From Cyrtodaria siliqua (Eukaryota; Mollusca; Bivalvia; Adapedonta; Hiatellidae), in NCBI GenBank assembly GCA_037043455.1, contig JAWPHD010005588.1:1-64000 (forward strand): DNA of 64,000 nt, written 5' to 3'. Shown here in pieces: positions 36,385-47,285 of this stretch (positions within the stretch are counted from its first letter, which is position 1; every line of letters starts with the position of its first letter). The notes beneath the pieces were generated by a model. It was not told where the DNA came from. It made no database searches and saw nothing but the letters and a program-made list of their open reading frames with translations. A program made the translations under genes and the position numbers.

Positions 36385-36895
36385 ACAGTTGAAAATCGTC
36401 CCGACTTCAAGTAGTCACGGTGAATGGCCGCAATGACCGAAACGCGCATGTCAACCAGATGGCGAAAAGAAGACAGAACGACAGAACAAAAAGACGACAG
36501 AACGAAAAGACGACAAAACGAAAAAGCGACAAATGCAGCGCGAAAAGACGACAGAACGAAAGACGACAGAACGGAAAGAAGCCATTTCAAGGGCGAAAAA
36601 CAACAGAAGGCCACACAAAATAACGAAAAGCGACAATATCAAATGACGTCTTTTCGCGGCCATAGTGTCGTATTTTCGTCTTTTCGCGTGGCGTTCTGTC
36701 GTATTTTCGGCCTTGAAATGGCGTCTTTTCATTCTGTCGTTTTGTCGTCTTTTCGTTCTGTCGTCTTTTCGCGCTGCATTTGTCGTCTTTTCGTCCTGTC
36801 GTCTTTTCGTTCTGTGGTCTCTTCGGGGGCGAAATAACGGAACTTTAAGATGAATAGACGACATATGGCAGAAATCAGCCACCATAAAACCTCGC
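36385..36895 (-). mobile_element. GACGAC-repeat fold-back element, copy 2 (inverted)
   Basis: 'aatggccgcaatgaccgaaa' (36423) and 'atggcagaaatcagccacc' (36866) are the reverse complements of the two ends of the 33425-33770 element. The interior is longer, with 'gacgacagaacgaaaa' runs on the left and their complements on the right (36430-36830), so the copy folds on itself. Confidence 0.75.
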
Positions 36896-38700
36896 AAGTG
36901 TAACTGTGTGTAACCCAGCTACTCAGAAATGAACTTACTTCTAACCTATGCCAAGAAAATATAAAAAAAGACGGATTCTCACAGCTCCGCTCTTTATATA
37001 ACAAAGTACGTTGATATTTAAGTGCATGCGCATTTCGTGTATCCTTGGCCCTGTTTACATATTATAGAGAACAGCATGCAGCTCAAACAATGGTTTAACG
37101 TTAGTCATACTATCATGTCACAAGTAATGTGCTACATAAATTCATATAGTTTTCTTGCAGTTGTTTTATAAAACCCTCAAATTTTCATTTTCTATTTTGG
37201 TTTTTAGTAAGAGTAAAATATAATTAAAGGAGTATGGAAGGAGACATTTGGAAATCGCCGAACACGTTAAATTAAAAAAATGATATTGCAGTCTCGGTTT
37301 GATTGTAACTGTTCATGAACGGTAGTGACAAATGCTAGTTACTGTTCACGCCCTCTAGCCCCGGGTTGAGCAGAACTAAGTATTTAAAATGTCAATAGTA
37401 CGAAATGTGAAGCCATCCCGAAGATTTTATGCATATGACGGTGAACATGGAACCTTCAATGATGTATTTTTATACCATTCCATGGTCAGCGGCGCATGCA
37501 TGGTCCCAGTTTCTAACAATTGCTTTGCACGAAACGCGAAAACAATAGGCGAAATAAACAAAATGGAATTTAGTTGGGAGCGGCGGTTATGAAGCCTGTG
37601 TATCACAAGTAACATTTTTTTCACAAGTAATGCCGACTTAATTATCGTGTTTTTTTGTTTCGTAATTTGTTCCTCTGTTTGTTACCATGGTTGTTAGAAA
37701 CATTCTGCAGTATACATATTTTTATATATTATTTCTCCTTTAATGATGCAACATTCCTAATGTTAACTACCGTCTTGTTCGTGGCATTTACTCATCTAGA
37801 TCGCTAGTATCTGTTCGACTTTTATCTACTTGTTATGAATAATCACACTGTATTGTTTATATAAATAATTAATTGACATACATTCGTTATACTGCTCTAT
37901 TCAACAGTTTCTTTCAAAAAAAGGACGATTTTGGTTTTATAAAGAATATGATAACTTGAATACCATAATTTAAATAAGTAAAAGGAGCTTAACATGATAC
38001 GAGGACAAAATGCAGTGTAATACAATAACCTTCAATAATTACATGAAGTAATGTTTTAAGAAGGAAATGTCGTTCGCATTTTCATGAAACGTCTTAAATG
38101 TTTCATTATTATACGGACATAAAAAATGCAAATTGATTCAGATAATAGCGTATAGTAATTCCACGTAAACATGCTAGTTCAAGAAACAAGCGCATACCGT
38201 AATAATTCTAGTAATGTTAAATTGATAAATTCTCCGTGACCTGTTTTCGTTTCCGGAGAATACAACACGCGGCTTGCATGTTCACAATGCGGTTAATCGG
38301 TCAAGGTATTCACGTGCTGTCTATGTTAGCGTTCGTGATATCAAAATTAAGTCAGGTATTGTTTATATTATACATATATTAACACTTAAAAATGTCTGTA
38401 AAAGCATCTTTCTTTTAAAGGGACACGTGGCAATTTTGATTCATTCTTAAAACTCGCGGCTTCCCGTTAGTTTTTCTACATATCTTGCTTGTTTAATCAC
38501 TAATACTTATTATAAGAATAGTTCAAAGCAAAATGTGTTTTTGCATATTAAACATGTTTTGTTGTATTACATCTATAGTATATTTAAACCTTAAATAACG
38601 AAGACAAATGGAAAACTTCTATTTTGTGGTATTTGTTTGATAAGGAGTACATTTTTTAATTTAATTGCTCTTTTATTTGACCATTGTTGAATTGCCATTG
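36896..38700 (+). repeat. Upstream region of C1q copy 3, related to 21 kb, 55.7 kb and 59.5 kb
   Basis: 'gcgcatttcgtgtatccttgg' (near 37030) matches 21110 and 59540. 'gtttccggagaatacaacac' (38250) matches 21758, 56345 and 60520. Bases 37620-38690 match 55700-56765 throughout, for example 'accatggttgttagaaacat' and 'ctttaatgatgcaacatt'. The small open frame 37389-37592 has no known domain and I do not call it a gene. Confidence 0.65.
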
Positions 38701-38819
38701 TCGATTGATTCGTTTTCTTTAGACTTGCATATCGTTCACATTGTGAGCGTTAGCGTCTTCAGCTACTAACGTTTTGCAAGCATTTTTACACAAAGGTGTC
38801 ATGCCCTGTTTACGTTTTT

Positions 38820-38827
38820 TGACGTCA
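38820..38827 (+). promoter_or_regulatory. CRE palindrome upstream of C1q copy 3
   Basis: TGACGTCA lies in the same context as in copy 2 ('gcatttttacacaaaggtgtc' before, 'cattgttcatgc' after). It is 427 bases before the TATA box because of local insertions. A bZIP-factor role is inferred from the motif only. Confidence 0.5.
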
Positions 38828-39246
38828 TTGTTCATGCATGACATCTTCGCTCCACCATGTGCAAGATCAAGCTTTCGATCAACCATGTAAAACGCGGATT
38901 ACCCAATCCTGTATGCAAGAAATTGCTTTTATTACAACATGTTTTTTTTTAATCTAACAGATATGGAAATGAATATTTGTATTTATCTATGGTATTCACA
39001 CTTCAACATGGGTATCAGTATAAAGACGCAGTTACAAATCTGCAAATGTTCTTGTTCGGTATATGTAAACGCTGCATGAGATAAAAAAAAAAACTATCAG
39101 CACAAAAACACTAAATTGTTGAATCTTTGTCAAGAACTCCTAACTGAAATTCGCATTTCTATTTCTGTGCCAAGAGCACATTAATCTAGAACAAATGCAC
39201 GGCGTGAAAGCTTGCTTTGATGCCAACATAGGCGGTGAATCACGAG

Positions 39247-39254
39247 TATATAAA
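39247..39254 (+). promoter_or_regulatory. TATA box of C1q copy 3
   Basis: TATATAAA lies 121 bases before the ATG at 39368, followed by 'gcgggtgcgcatgtgcgtgg' and an initiator-like 'acagacc'. The spacing fits a leader of roughly 90 bases. Confidence 0.7.
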
Positions 39255-39367
39255 GCGGGTGCGCATGTGCGTGGTGCGCATACAGACCGCAGATACACAA
39301 GCTTGTCGCTTGACGAACATTAAACTGTTTCAGTCTGTTGTGCAGTAATATATTGAGATATTTGATA

Positions 39368-39758
39368 ATGGAGTTCCGATATTTATTTACACTCATAGTG
39401 TTTATTGTCATAAACATGACCGAGGCGAGTAACTTTGAGGAACCAAATTGCCCAAGGTGTTCGAAATATGAATATGAAGAAAAGACCCTCGAACGATTAG
39501 TCCGCATGCAACACCAGTGGGATATAATGAGAGAACAATGGAGTTCATGGGAACAAAGTATGAAGGAAAAAATCCTGGAATTCAACGATAAAATGTTGAA
39601 ATTCAATGAAGCCGAAGTAGAGAGAGAAAACATGCAAGACAAACAAAAAGCAGACATCAATACAACGTTGATGAACGTCCATCAACAAGTCAGCCGAATG
39701 TCGCAGGATCTGATGGATCAACGAACGGAAATCAATAGAACAGTGCTGGCATATAAAG
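39368..39758 (+). CDS. C1q copy 3, exon 1: signal peptide and coiled coil
   Basis: This is the first coding exon of the only intact C1q-domain gene in the window. Start ATG 39368 was chosen because a typical signal peptide follows (MEFRYLFTLIVFIVINMTEA, cleavage probably near residues 20-21) and it is conserved in copy 1. Residues 28-31 are CPRC, possibly for chain linkage. Residues about 40-125 are rich in E, K, Q, M and L with heptad spacing and form a coiled coil, the likely trimerisation stalk in place of collagen. NTT (98) and NRT (123) are possible N-glycosylation sites. The exon gives 130 codons plus one base and ends AAAG|GTACCA (phase 1). Confidence 0.88.
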
Positions 39759-41343
39759 GTACCATCTTTTTTTTCTGTAGTTTTGTTTAATATATATTTC
39801 TTTCTTTATTCTTTTTTTTTTTTAATATTCATGAAAAGCAGTTAAATCTCAACCTAATTTCAATTGAACACAATCTTTATTGATAATAGTGCTATATATT
39901 GAAGCTAGAACCATATTTCGAGGAAGAAAAAATATATGCATTTGTGCACATTATATTCGCTACCACCATACTAAGATAGCAATTCCAAGGAAAAGCGGCA
40001 GAAACAAATATCTGTTTCCGACGCTTCATTTATCAATATGAAAAATCAAAACAAGTGTTGCATATTGTGTCGTATTAGTTTACGTCAATAGGCCGTAGCA
40101 AGTAACTCCTCTAAACATATTATTAAAACATATTCACATATCGGTAGACTTGTCTTTAGTTTCCAGAGTGAGTAAATATTTTTCTCGGTGTCCGTATTAT
40201 TTTTAAAAAAAATAATTCTGTGCGGTTTTACTATGAATAAAACATCACAGGGAGGTGTTTTCTGTAATAGTTGGTCAAACCAGGGTTCTGGGTTCTGAGA
40301 ACCCTGGTCAATCTATATCAGTATAGCGCTGCGGATATTCAAAATAATCCTCACCAACGCCAATAAGTTTCGCCGGTGCGATCTTTGAAAATAATCGCCG
40401 GTGCGTTCTTCGAAAATACAGTTTCACTTCCTGTAAATAACCTTTACTGTGTGTGTACTTCAATTCAAACGAAATTGATTCGGAAGTCCCTAAGCTGTAT
40501 TTGTCCGTATTTTGTTACTTCTTTACACAGGAAAAAGTTGTGACATGTGCCACATATGTGTTACTGTCTTATTATTTGCATGTTTCTGTCATATATAAAT
40601 CATGTTATTTACATATGTGCCACATATGTAAATTATACATATGTACCACATATATTTTTCATGTTAAAATAATACACTTGTGCCACATAAATAATGAAAT
40701 GTATACATTTTGGAGCGGTATGTACTCTTCAGTTGAATATATGAAATTATTATTCTTAAAATACACAAAGTATTTATCAGGCAACAAAAACATAGGTTTG
40801 TCTTCCGACCGACCCTATTTTTTAAGACCCCGGCCCTAAACCTTTTTTAGGCACAAAAAAAACAAAAAACAATAATAATAATAATAATAATAATTTCCTA
40901 AAGATCTACCCTAATTTTTTCGGAGTAAAGACCAGAAACGGACCTTTTCTTTATTTGGCCTGAAAAACAATGCAGAATATTGTAGAAAACGTTAAACAAC
41001 CTGTTTAATTTTTAATTTTATTTAGTAAAGAATATTTTCATATATATTACATAGTGTTAATATAATATGAAATACATATGTATCACATATGTAAAACATA
41101 TGAATTTTATGCCTAGATATTTTTCCTGTGTACTATGTTACCTTGTGTACATCGTTTTGTTCTAAGCCTTTACTTATTTTTAAATAATATTTAGTTGGAC
41201 AGAAAATAACGAATATATGAGTATACGCCGAACATCAATATGATATATTTTTTATAACACAAAATTGTGTAATCAATATAAACAGTGATACATCTGACAT
41301 ATTAATGAGTTGTTTTGTTTATACTTAACACAATCTTTTCCAG
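39759..41343 (+). other. Intron of C1q copy 3
   Basis: This is a 1585-base phase-1 intron, GT...AG, with acceptor 'aatcttttccag'. It holds SINE-like copy E and the CACATATG-rich block (40550-40650) also found in copy 1. It lacks the fold-back insertion of copy 2 and the 4436-4615 stretch of copy 1. Confidence 0.75.
40345..40475 (+). mobile_element. SINE-like conserved unit, copy E (in intron, degraded)
   Basis: Only the left part is clear: 'aatcctcaccaacgcca', 'tttcgccggtgcgatcttt' and a repeated 'cgccggtgcgttcttcg'. The tail is reduced to 'acttcaattcaaacg'. Confidence 0.45.
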
Positions 41344-41771
41344 ATGAGCTCAAGACGCCGACTGTTTTATTTAAAGCTAGAGGTGTCACAAATAAATCTC
41401 CAACAAGTGGTCAAATGGTAATCTTCGGCACCATCGTGACTAACGTCGGTGGAGGGTATGATAGCAGTACGGGCTATTTTACAGCTCCACGTTCCGGCAC
41501 CTATCTGTTTACAGTACAGTTTTGCATCCAAAACAGTAAGTGGATGCGCGCCCAGATTATAGCGGCGGACAACGTTATCGGTACGACGTCACATTATGAA
41601 GCTAATGCTGCATCAACGTGTACGTCAGGTGACGGGGTGGCCGTGCTTACACAAGGACAGACGGCATGGATCAAGTGTTACTACGCTTCATCAGGAACGG
41701 TCATTTCTGAGGATGACACTTACAAGTGGAATACGTTTTCTGGTGTTTTGATACACACCGGAACGGAATAA
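41344..41771 (+). CDS. C1q copy 3, exon 2: C1q domain
   Basis: Joined to exon 1, the split codon is GAT (Asp131), and the frame runs to TAA at 41769-41771, giving a 272-residue protein. Residues 135-272 form a single C1q (gC1q, TNF-like jelly-roll) domain. The family signature fits F158-x5-N164-x4-Y169-x6-F176-x5-G182-x-Y184-x-F186; only the last aromatic position is Val188. The domain ends GVLIHTGTE. Such secreted proteins trimerise and act as soluble pattern-recognition lectins in bivalve immunity; the ligand cannot be told from sequence. No collagen repeat is present, which is usual for bivalve C1q proteins. The two sister copies carry lesions, so this is the candidate functional member. 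Confidence 0.9.
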
Positions 41772-41930
41772 ACATTATCTCGTACAATATGCATAGCGAT
41801 GTGTCATTAATCCAACTCGGTTGCTGCCTGCCGTACATGTTGCTGTGTTACGGACACGATAATTCGTTAGTAATGTATAATGTATGTGTTTCTGACTTGA
41901 ATAGCATTGGTTCATACAGTGTGTTTGTGC

Positions 41931-41936
41931 ATTAAA
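41931..41936 (+). terminator. Poly(A) signal ATTAAA after C1q copy 3
   Basis: ATTAAA lies 160 bases after the stop in 'gtgtttgtgcattaaacac', conserved with copy 2. Confidence 0.55.
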
Positions 41937-41944
41937 CACAAAAA

Positions 41945-42895
41945 GTATGTGTTTTGATGGACCTCGAAGTGACCTATATTTTATCCATATATTGCCATAA
42001 ATAATATGTATTCAATGTATTCAATGTTAATACATATATACAGTTTTGTGCATCATTTTACATCATAGATATATCGTTAATTTCTTATAATTTCATCTTA
42101 TCGTTCATTTATTCATACAAATATCCAGCATATGTCTATGTCATATAATATGGTATCATTTGTGATATATATGTCAAGCGATATATGTAGCAATGAAGTA
42201 TTCGTAAATGTAAGATGAAGGATATTATTAAATGGTTTCCTGTTTTGTACATTTACAATAACATAGTATACAATGGCGACTGTCGTTCAGAAAAGTGCAT
42301 TTTACCCTATATAATGGTATATGTTTTTGGTGTAAATGAGCTTGAATAACGTTTTTTATTTGTTCTTTTGCTTGTCAAACGTTGCTACATCGACATTAAA
42401 TTCATTAATTACCTGTTTTAATGGATGTATGTCAAATAAAGGTTTTTATATTTATATATTTGGAAAAGACCAAGTATGTTTACATTTTTGGAACTTATAG
42501 TGAAAACCACAAAATTATAAACAAATCTGAGTGTCTTTATTTTTAAAGCATTTGAGATAACAGGGTTAAATGTGTAAGATAATAGTAATTAGTGTACAAA
42601 ACACCTTTAATTATTAAAATATATGAAACTTAATCTTTAATATTAGGACCAGTTAACTTAAAATTGTTTTTCTGTTCTGTTCTGTTTTTACCAAAGATTT
42701 CAAATGTTATTAAGGTGTATTTGATATTTTCTATTAAAGGTGAAATAAAGTTATATAGGATTTAAATGACTGGCATGTTCTCCGCATATATTATGCAATT
42801 AGGAACATGCATGCTAATTGTTCTAATACATGATATAAATAAATTAATAAACATTATCGTTTGTCGTTATATACATATAATATACAACCACTGGC
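41945..42895. repeat. 3' flank of C1q copy 3, shared in part with copy 2
   Basis: 'tgtgttttgatggacct' and 'tcaagcgatat.tgtagcaat' match 29560-29810, and 'tacaatggcgac' matches the far side of the LINE at 31162. This gives the pre-LINE arrangement. No gene seen. Confidence 0.6.
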
Positions 42896-42920
42896 GTCAT
42901 GATGAAATCACGAGTACACG

Positions 42921-43219
42921 TACAATTTAGGCTTGAATCTATAATAAGAATAATCATTTTTTATACTGGAACAGTACAATTTAGGCTTGAATCTATAATA
43001 AGAATAATCATTTTTTATACTGGAACAGTACAATTTAGGCTTGAATCTATAATAAGAATAATCATTTTTTATACTGGAACAGTATAAAAAATGATTATTC
43101 TTATTATAGATTCAAGCCTAAATTGTTTAGGCTTGAATCTATAATAAGAATAATCATTTTTTATACTGGAACAGTATAAAAAATGATTATTCTTATTATA
43201 GATTCAAGCCTAAATTGTA
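42921..43219. repeat. 54-bp repeat in direct and inverted copies
   Basis: Three direct units start at 42921, 42975 and 43029 ('tacaatttaggcttgaatct' ... 'ttttttatactggaacag'). They are followed by an inverted, a direct and another inverted unit up to 43219. Identity is almost perfect, so expansion is recent. The copy 2 flank has one degraded unit (31485-31540). The 54-base period keeps a frame open at 42899-43087, but this is a repeat artefact. Confidence 0.9.
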
Positions 43220-44210
43220 CGTGTGACTCTCCATTGTAAAAAGCCCGTTTTCAGCAAATAAGTTTAGAATGGTGTAACAAATAAGCGAGGAGTTTGCTTC
43301 ATGCTTGCTTAATATTTATCGAATTGTATATTCAACTGAAGAGTACATACCCCTCCAAAGTGAGCTCTATCATCCGCCGCAAAAGGTGTTTTGATTTAAA
43401 CAGTACTTTGTGCATAGGCGTAGGGGGCGTGGGGTGGGTGAGGGGGGCAGAGTATGCTTTGCCCCCACCCCGTAATTTGAGGAAAAAATGGTTTGCGTTC
43501 AGAAAAGTGAAGTAAATGAGCTTGAATATCGTTTGTTTTTTGTGTGTTTCTTTGCTTGTCAAAAAGGTATGAGTGCTTTATTTGAACAAATTTCGTTAAC
43601 TATTAAGGAAAATGTTATGAAGAAACACCCTACCTGAATCGATCGAACACATTGTTTACATTTTTTGCCGTAAAACCGATCAAAAGTCACGTGGTTTCGC
43701 CACCCTAAATACGACTCAACGGGCCCTATCTCGCTGCCAAACTATGTTCTCTCTATGTAGTCCATGAATGAATTCGTCGCATCTGTCTTACATCAAACGC
43801 TGGCCGGATGTCGGATTTTTAGTTGTTAATATTTGTCCAAACTTTAGCACATTATGAGCATTTTCTCTTGCATTACAAATTCTTTAATATTCACAATGCA
43901 TGTTGCTAATCAAATGTATGTGCATATGTATATGCCAACTGATTAAATAACAATGCATTGTTTATTTGAGGCAAGACGTGATATACATATTACGCGTGCC
44001 TCAGTCATTAAAGAAACTAACCCACCAAATATCGGCAAAATTACACTATGTGCAAATCCGTGTATCAAAACTCTATCATGGTGTTCAGGTCATATAATAA
44101 TGTATATGTGCCTATTAGAACTAAAGGTTTATTCACTAGTTCTAAAAGTACCCGTTATTGAATATGCATAAAATGAACTATAAATTGGTAATTCTTAATT
44201 CGACGCTTCA
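43220..44210. other. Unassigned DNA; end of C1q copy 3 duplication unit
   Basis: Homology with the copy 2 flank ('catccgccgcaaaaggtgtt', 'ttatttgaacaaa.ttcgtta') fades near 43620. After that, no gene or repeat boundary was recognised. A G-rich stretch at 43420-43475 resembles the complement of part of 13210-13260. Confidence 0.45.
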
Positions 44211-44214
44211 GTTT

Positions 44215-44365
44215 CCGGGTTGGTTAAAGCCGTTTATATTGTGTCTATAGAGTTTGGTTCTCAAAACATGTATGTTATATTATATACCTCATTGTCAGTA
44301 AGTTTGGAAACACATGGTGTACACATGATGTAAAATTTGACTGTTGTTGGCGGGATAGCTACTTT
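44215..44365. repeat. Inverted copy of 1990-2420
   Basis: 'ttggcgggatagctacttt' (44348) and 'tacctcattgtcagtaag' (44286) are reverse complements of words near 2037 and 2311. The SINE-like unit is missing here. Confidence 0.55.
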
Positions 44366-44571
44366 AATCAATCCCAAAATCTTACACAATAAATGATAAC
44401 AATATTAAACTGTATGATATGTTTGTGTGTTATATTCCTGCAGCATCAAAATGCAGTATGAATATATTAGATAATTCAACTGAATAATTCAAATACATAT
44501 ATCTATATTCTATATTTAACGAAAATAATTGCTTAGTCCTTCTTGAATCTACATTTCCTGTTCGACTTTTA

Positions 44572-44812
44572 TATCTACTTTTATGTTATGAACCTATATA
44601 TAACTGCGTGATATTATACTGATATCTACTTTTATGTTACAAACTTATAGATAACTGCGAGATATTATACTGATATCTACTTTTATGTTATGAACCTATA
44701 GATAACTGCGAGATATTATACTGTTATCTGCTTTTATGTTATGAACCTATAGACAACTGTGTGATCTACTTTTATGTTTTGAACCTATAGACAAATGCGA
44801 GATATTATCATG
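44572..44812. repeat. 51-bp tandem repeat, about 4.5 copies
   Basis: 'atctacttttatgttatgaa' starts at 44572, 44623, 44674 and 44725 (51-base steps), with a shortened unit at 44764. AT-rich, no gene. Confidence 0.85.
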
Positions 44813-44849
44813 ACGGTCAATTAAAACGCACCATTAATATCATATGGTT

Positions 44850-45495
44850 ATGCCGTTGGATTATTTGCAAACCATTTGGAATAAAACTGCTGAATCACTG
44901 TTTTCTGTATTGTTTAAGTCTTGAGTCGTTATACCTAACTTGTCTTGCATGTATATTGGTAGTCGTTAATGACACGCACTTACGCAGTTATTTATCTTGT
45001 CATTAACCCTGTTTACTATTGACATGATGCGATACCCAACTATAGGTAGTCGTTAATGACACGCAGTTACGCAGTTATTTATCTTGTCATTAACCCTGTT
45101 TACTATTGACATTTAACCTTGTTTACTATTGACATGTTTACTATTGACATGTTTACTATTGACTTACTATTGACATGATGTATATTCATAAAAAGACAAC
45201 TTTCTCTAAATTTCAAGCTGCATTAATCTGTCACGGAATAAATTCCAATTTGTTTTACTTCTGACAGTATTATACAATAACTGTTCTTGAGAAAATGATT
45301 TCGTTGTGCGGTGTAACTGAAGAAACCTGGAAATGCACGTGCATTTCATAACACCAATGAGAAATGCACTAAATGCAAATATACACATACAAATGTTAAA
45401 TGTCGACTCGTTATATGGATTATATATTTTGTCCAAAATGCCTCAAATTTTAACTTTTAAAAGGTTTTGTTTTGTGATGCGTTTTCATTGACCGC
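44850..45495. repeat. Dispersed segment, direct copy of 1276-1800
   Basis: It matches from 'ggattatttgcaaaccattt' to 'cttttaaaaggttttg'. This copy has an internal partial duplication ('gtagtcgttaatgacacgca' at about 44960 and 45046) and a short 'gtttactattgacat' repeat at 45105-45175. Confidence 0.6.
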
Positions 45496-45617
45496 GAGTA
45501 TAAATGCAGGTAGTTCAGCCACTTTCCCGTGCCGCAAGTCCGGTGTTGCCAGCTTCCAAAGCTGTCACAGGCTATCGCATGCTGGCAATAACGAACCTCG
45601 CAGCTGCATACACTCAA

Positions 45618-46735
45618 AACAAGATATCTCCTTATCTTGCAGAGATATATCTGCTCAAAGGATAATCGAGACATATATCTCTTTAACACGAGATATTTTT
45701 ATCGATTGATAGATATATATTTTGAATTATAGATATCCATAATTCATACGAAGATATCATTAAAGGGAATGTAGCGCCACAGCCAAACAAATTCTGTTAC
45801 TGAGAGTTCTGAAAAACTTGGGAAAAGGTGAAAGAATTATCAAAATCGGATGATAAACAAAAAAGATATGACCATTTAAAGGATAACTAAAGCGAATATG
45901 GGAGCCGCCATTTTTAGAACTATGACGTCATAGTTCCATATTACCATATATGGAATATTGATAAATATCATTTAAAATGAAGAAAATCACTGCAAATGAA
46001 CGATTTTTTTTACTGGCCATATAAAGCATTATTGCCATTAAGTATTACATATTTTTCATACAGTTGCTGTCATGTTTTCCCTATAAATCAGTAAATGTTC
46101 ATATTTATAAATATTCCATATATGGTCATTTAGAACCGTGATGTCATAGCTCTCAAAATGGCCGCTCCCATATCCGTTTCAACAGAAAGTTCAAATGATC
46201 ATATCTTCTTTGTTTATTATCCGATTTTGATAATTCTTTCACCTTTTTTCAATTTATTTAGAACTCTCAATTATAAAGATGGTTTGGCTGAGGCGCTACA
46301 TTCCCTTTAATTCACGAGCATTTATATATATACATATATGTTATATTAGATTTATAGATATCTATAATTCATTTTAAGATATCCATAAATCGATTTATAG
46401 ATATCTTTAAATGAATTATAGATATCCATAAATACCGTTGAATCAACGATATCTAGACTATAATAAGTTTCACTACGGGATAAATGTAAGGGATCGGCTA
46501 TTAATTCCACGGCTGAATAAACTGATTTAAAGATATCTTATATTGAATATAGATATCTATAAATCGATTTAAATAGTACAACGGTGCCACATATATCTTC
46601 GTAAGACTCTGATAGATCTCTCTCTAGTTAAATATATATATTTCTATTTTATTTGGAGATATCTTGAAGAGAGATATGTCTACGTTAAAGAGATATCGTT
46701 CTATCTTACAGAGATATCTTGTTTGGGAATAAATA
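45618..46735. mobile_element. 1.1-kb GATATC-rich palindrome
   Basis: The left arm 'aaacaagatatctccttatc' and the right arm 'acagagatatcttgttt' are inverted copies, and homology continues inward through 'gagacatatatctctttaa'. Both arms are packed with GATATC and related words. A separate TIR element (45760-46310) is nested within. This is a fold-back architecture; no coding frame is present. Confidence 0.65.
45760..46310. mobile_element. MITE with TTAA target, nested in the GATATC palindrome
   Basis: TTAAAGGGAATGTAGCGCC at the left is mirrored by GGCGCTACATTCCCTTTAA at the right. Inner inverted words include 'aattatcaaaatcggat' and 'atgacgtcatag'. Length is 551 bp and there is no coding frame. 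TTAA at both edges fits piggyBac-type target use, though TTAA could also be part of the terminal repeat. Confidence 0.8.
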
Positions 46736-46879
46736 CTAAATTGGATTACCGTAGAATTCATTTTAAAAAAACACTCACCAAAGTTCGCAGTATAATCACT
46801 TTTAGCGCAAGTATACGCCCAAAAATAATACATATCCTAATACAGCACAAACACAAAGTAACAATGTTTTGTTCCAGAC

Positions 46880-47285
46880 AGTCGTAATGAAAAAATTGAA
46901 TTGAATTGGGGTTTTAAGGCGCACCAACACATGAAAAGGTTATATGGCGCCTAAAAGGCATGAACATGCCAGGCTCATCTACCATGTACATCGAGATAAA
47001 ATATGGAAAATGGGCCTAGAATCTTCTCACCCTGAACTGCAGAGCTGCTGCAAATTCTATCGTAGAAACTCCATTTACGCTGGAGCCACGTTATTGTTTT
47101 TCTGCCACTGCTCTTTTGATGCGAGCGAGATAGCACCTGAAACAATGCAGGGATCATGATGAAGACCTTTAATGAACATGAACAAAAAATGATGAAATGA
47201 ACATGAATTTGGGGGGATTCTACCCCTCTGCCTACCCCTCCAAAGGAATCTGCAGTGGCCCTATTCTTTGCACCCGGGAACCACA
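46880..47285. repeat. Dispersed repeat X, copy 1
   Basis: 'ggcgcaccaacacatgaaaa', 'ggttatatggcgcc', 'catgaacatgccaggctca' and 'gggcctagaa' recur in order at 52440-52985 and 53545-53675. After a variable part comes 'atgatgaagacctttaatga'. It resembles a SINE or UTR-type dispersed repeat, but I found no tRNA-like head. Confidence 0.55.

Noticed and set aside
33348..37004. Arg/Ser/Phe-rich open frames on both strands
   Set aside because: They arise from the GACGACAGAACGAAAA repeat, which is open in several frames. No unique domain is present.
37389..37592. 67-codon open frame upstream of C1q copy 3
   Set aside because: There is no domain or signal peptide, and nothing supports coding.
42899..43087. 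62-codon frame with perfect 18-residue repeats
   Set aside because: The 54-bp DNA unit is a multiple of three, so an open frame is trivial. Inverted copies next to it show DNA-level expansion.
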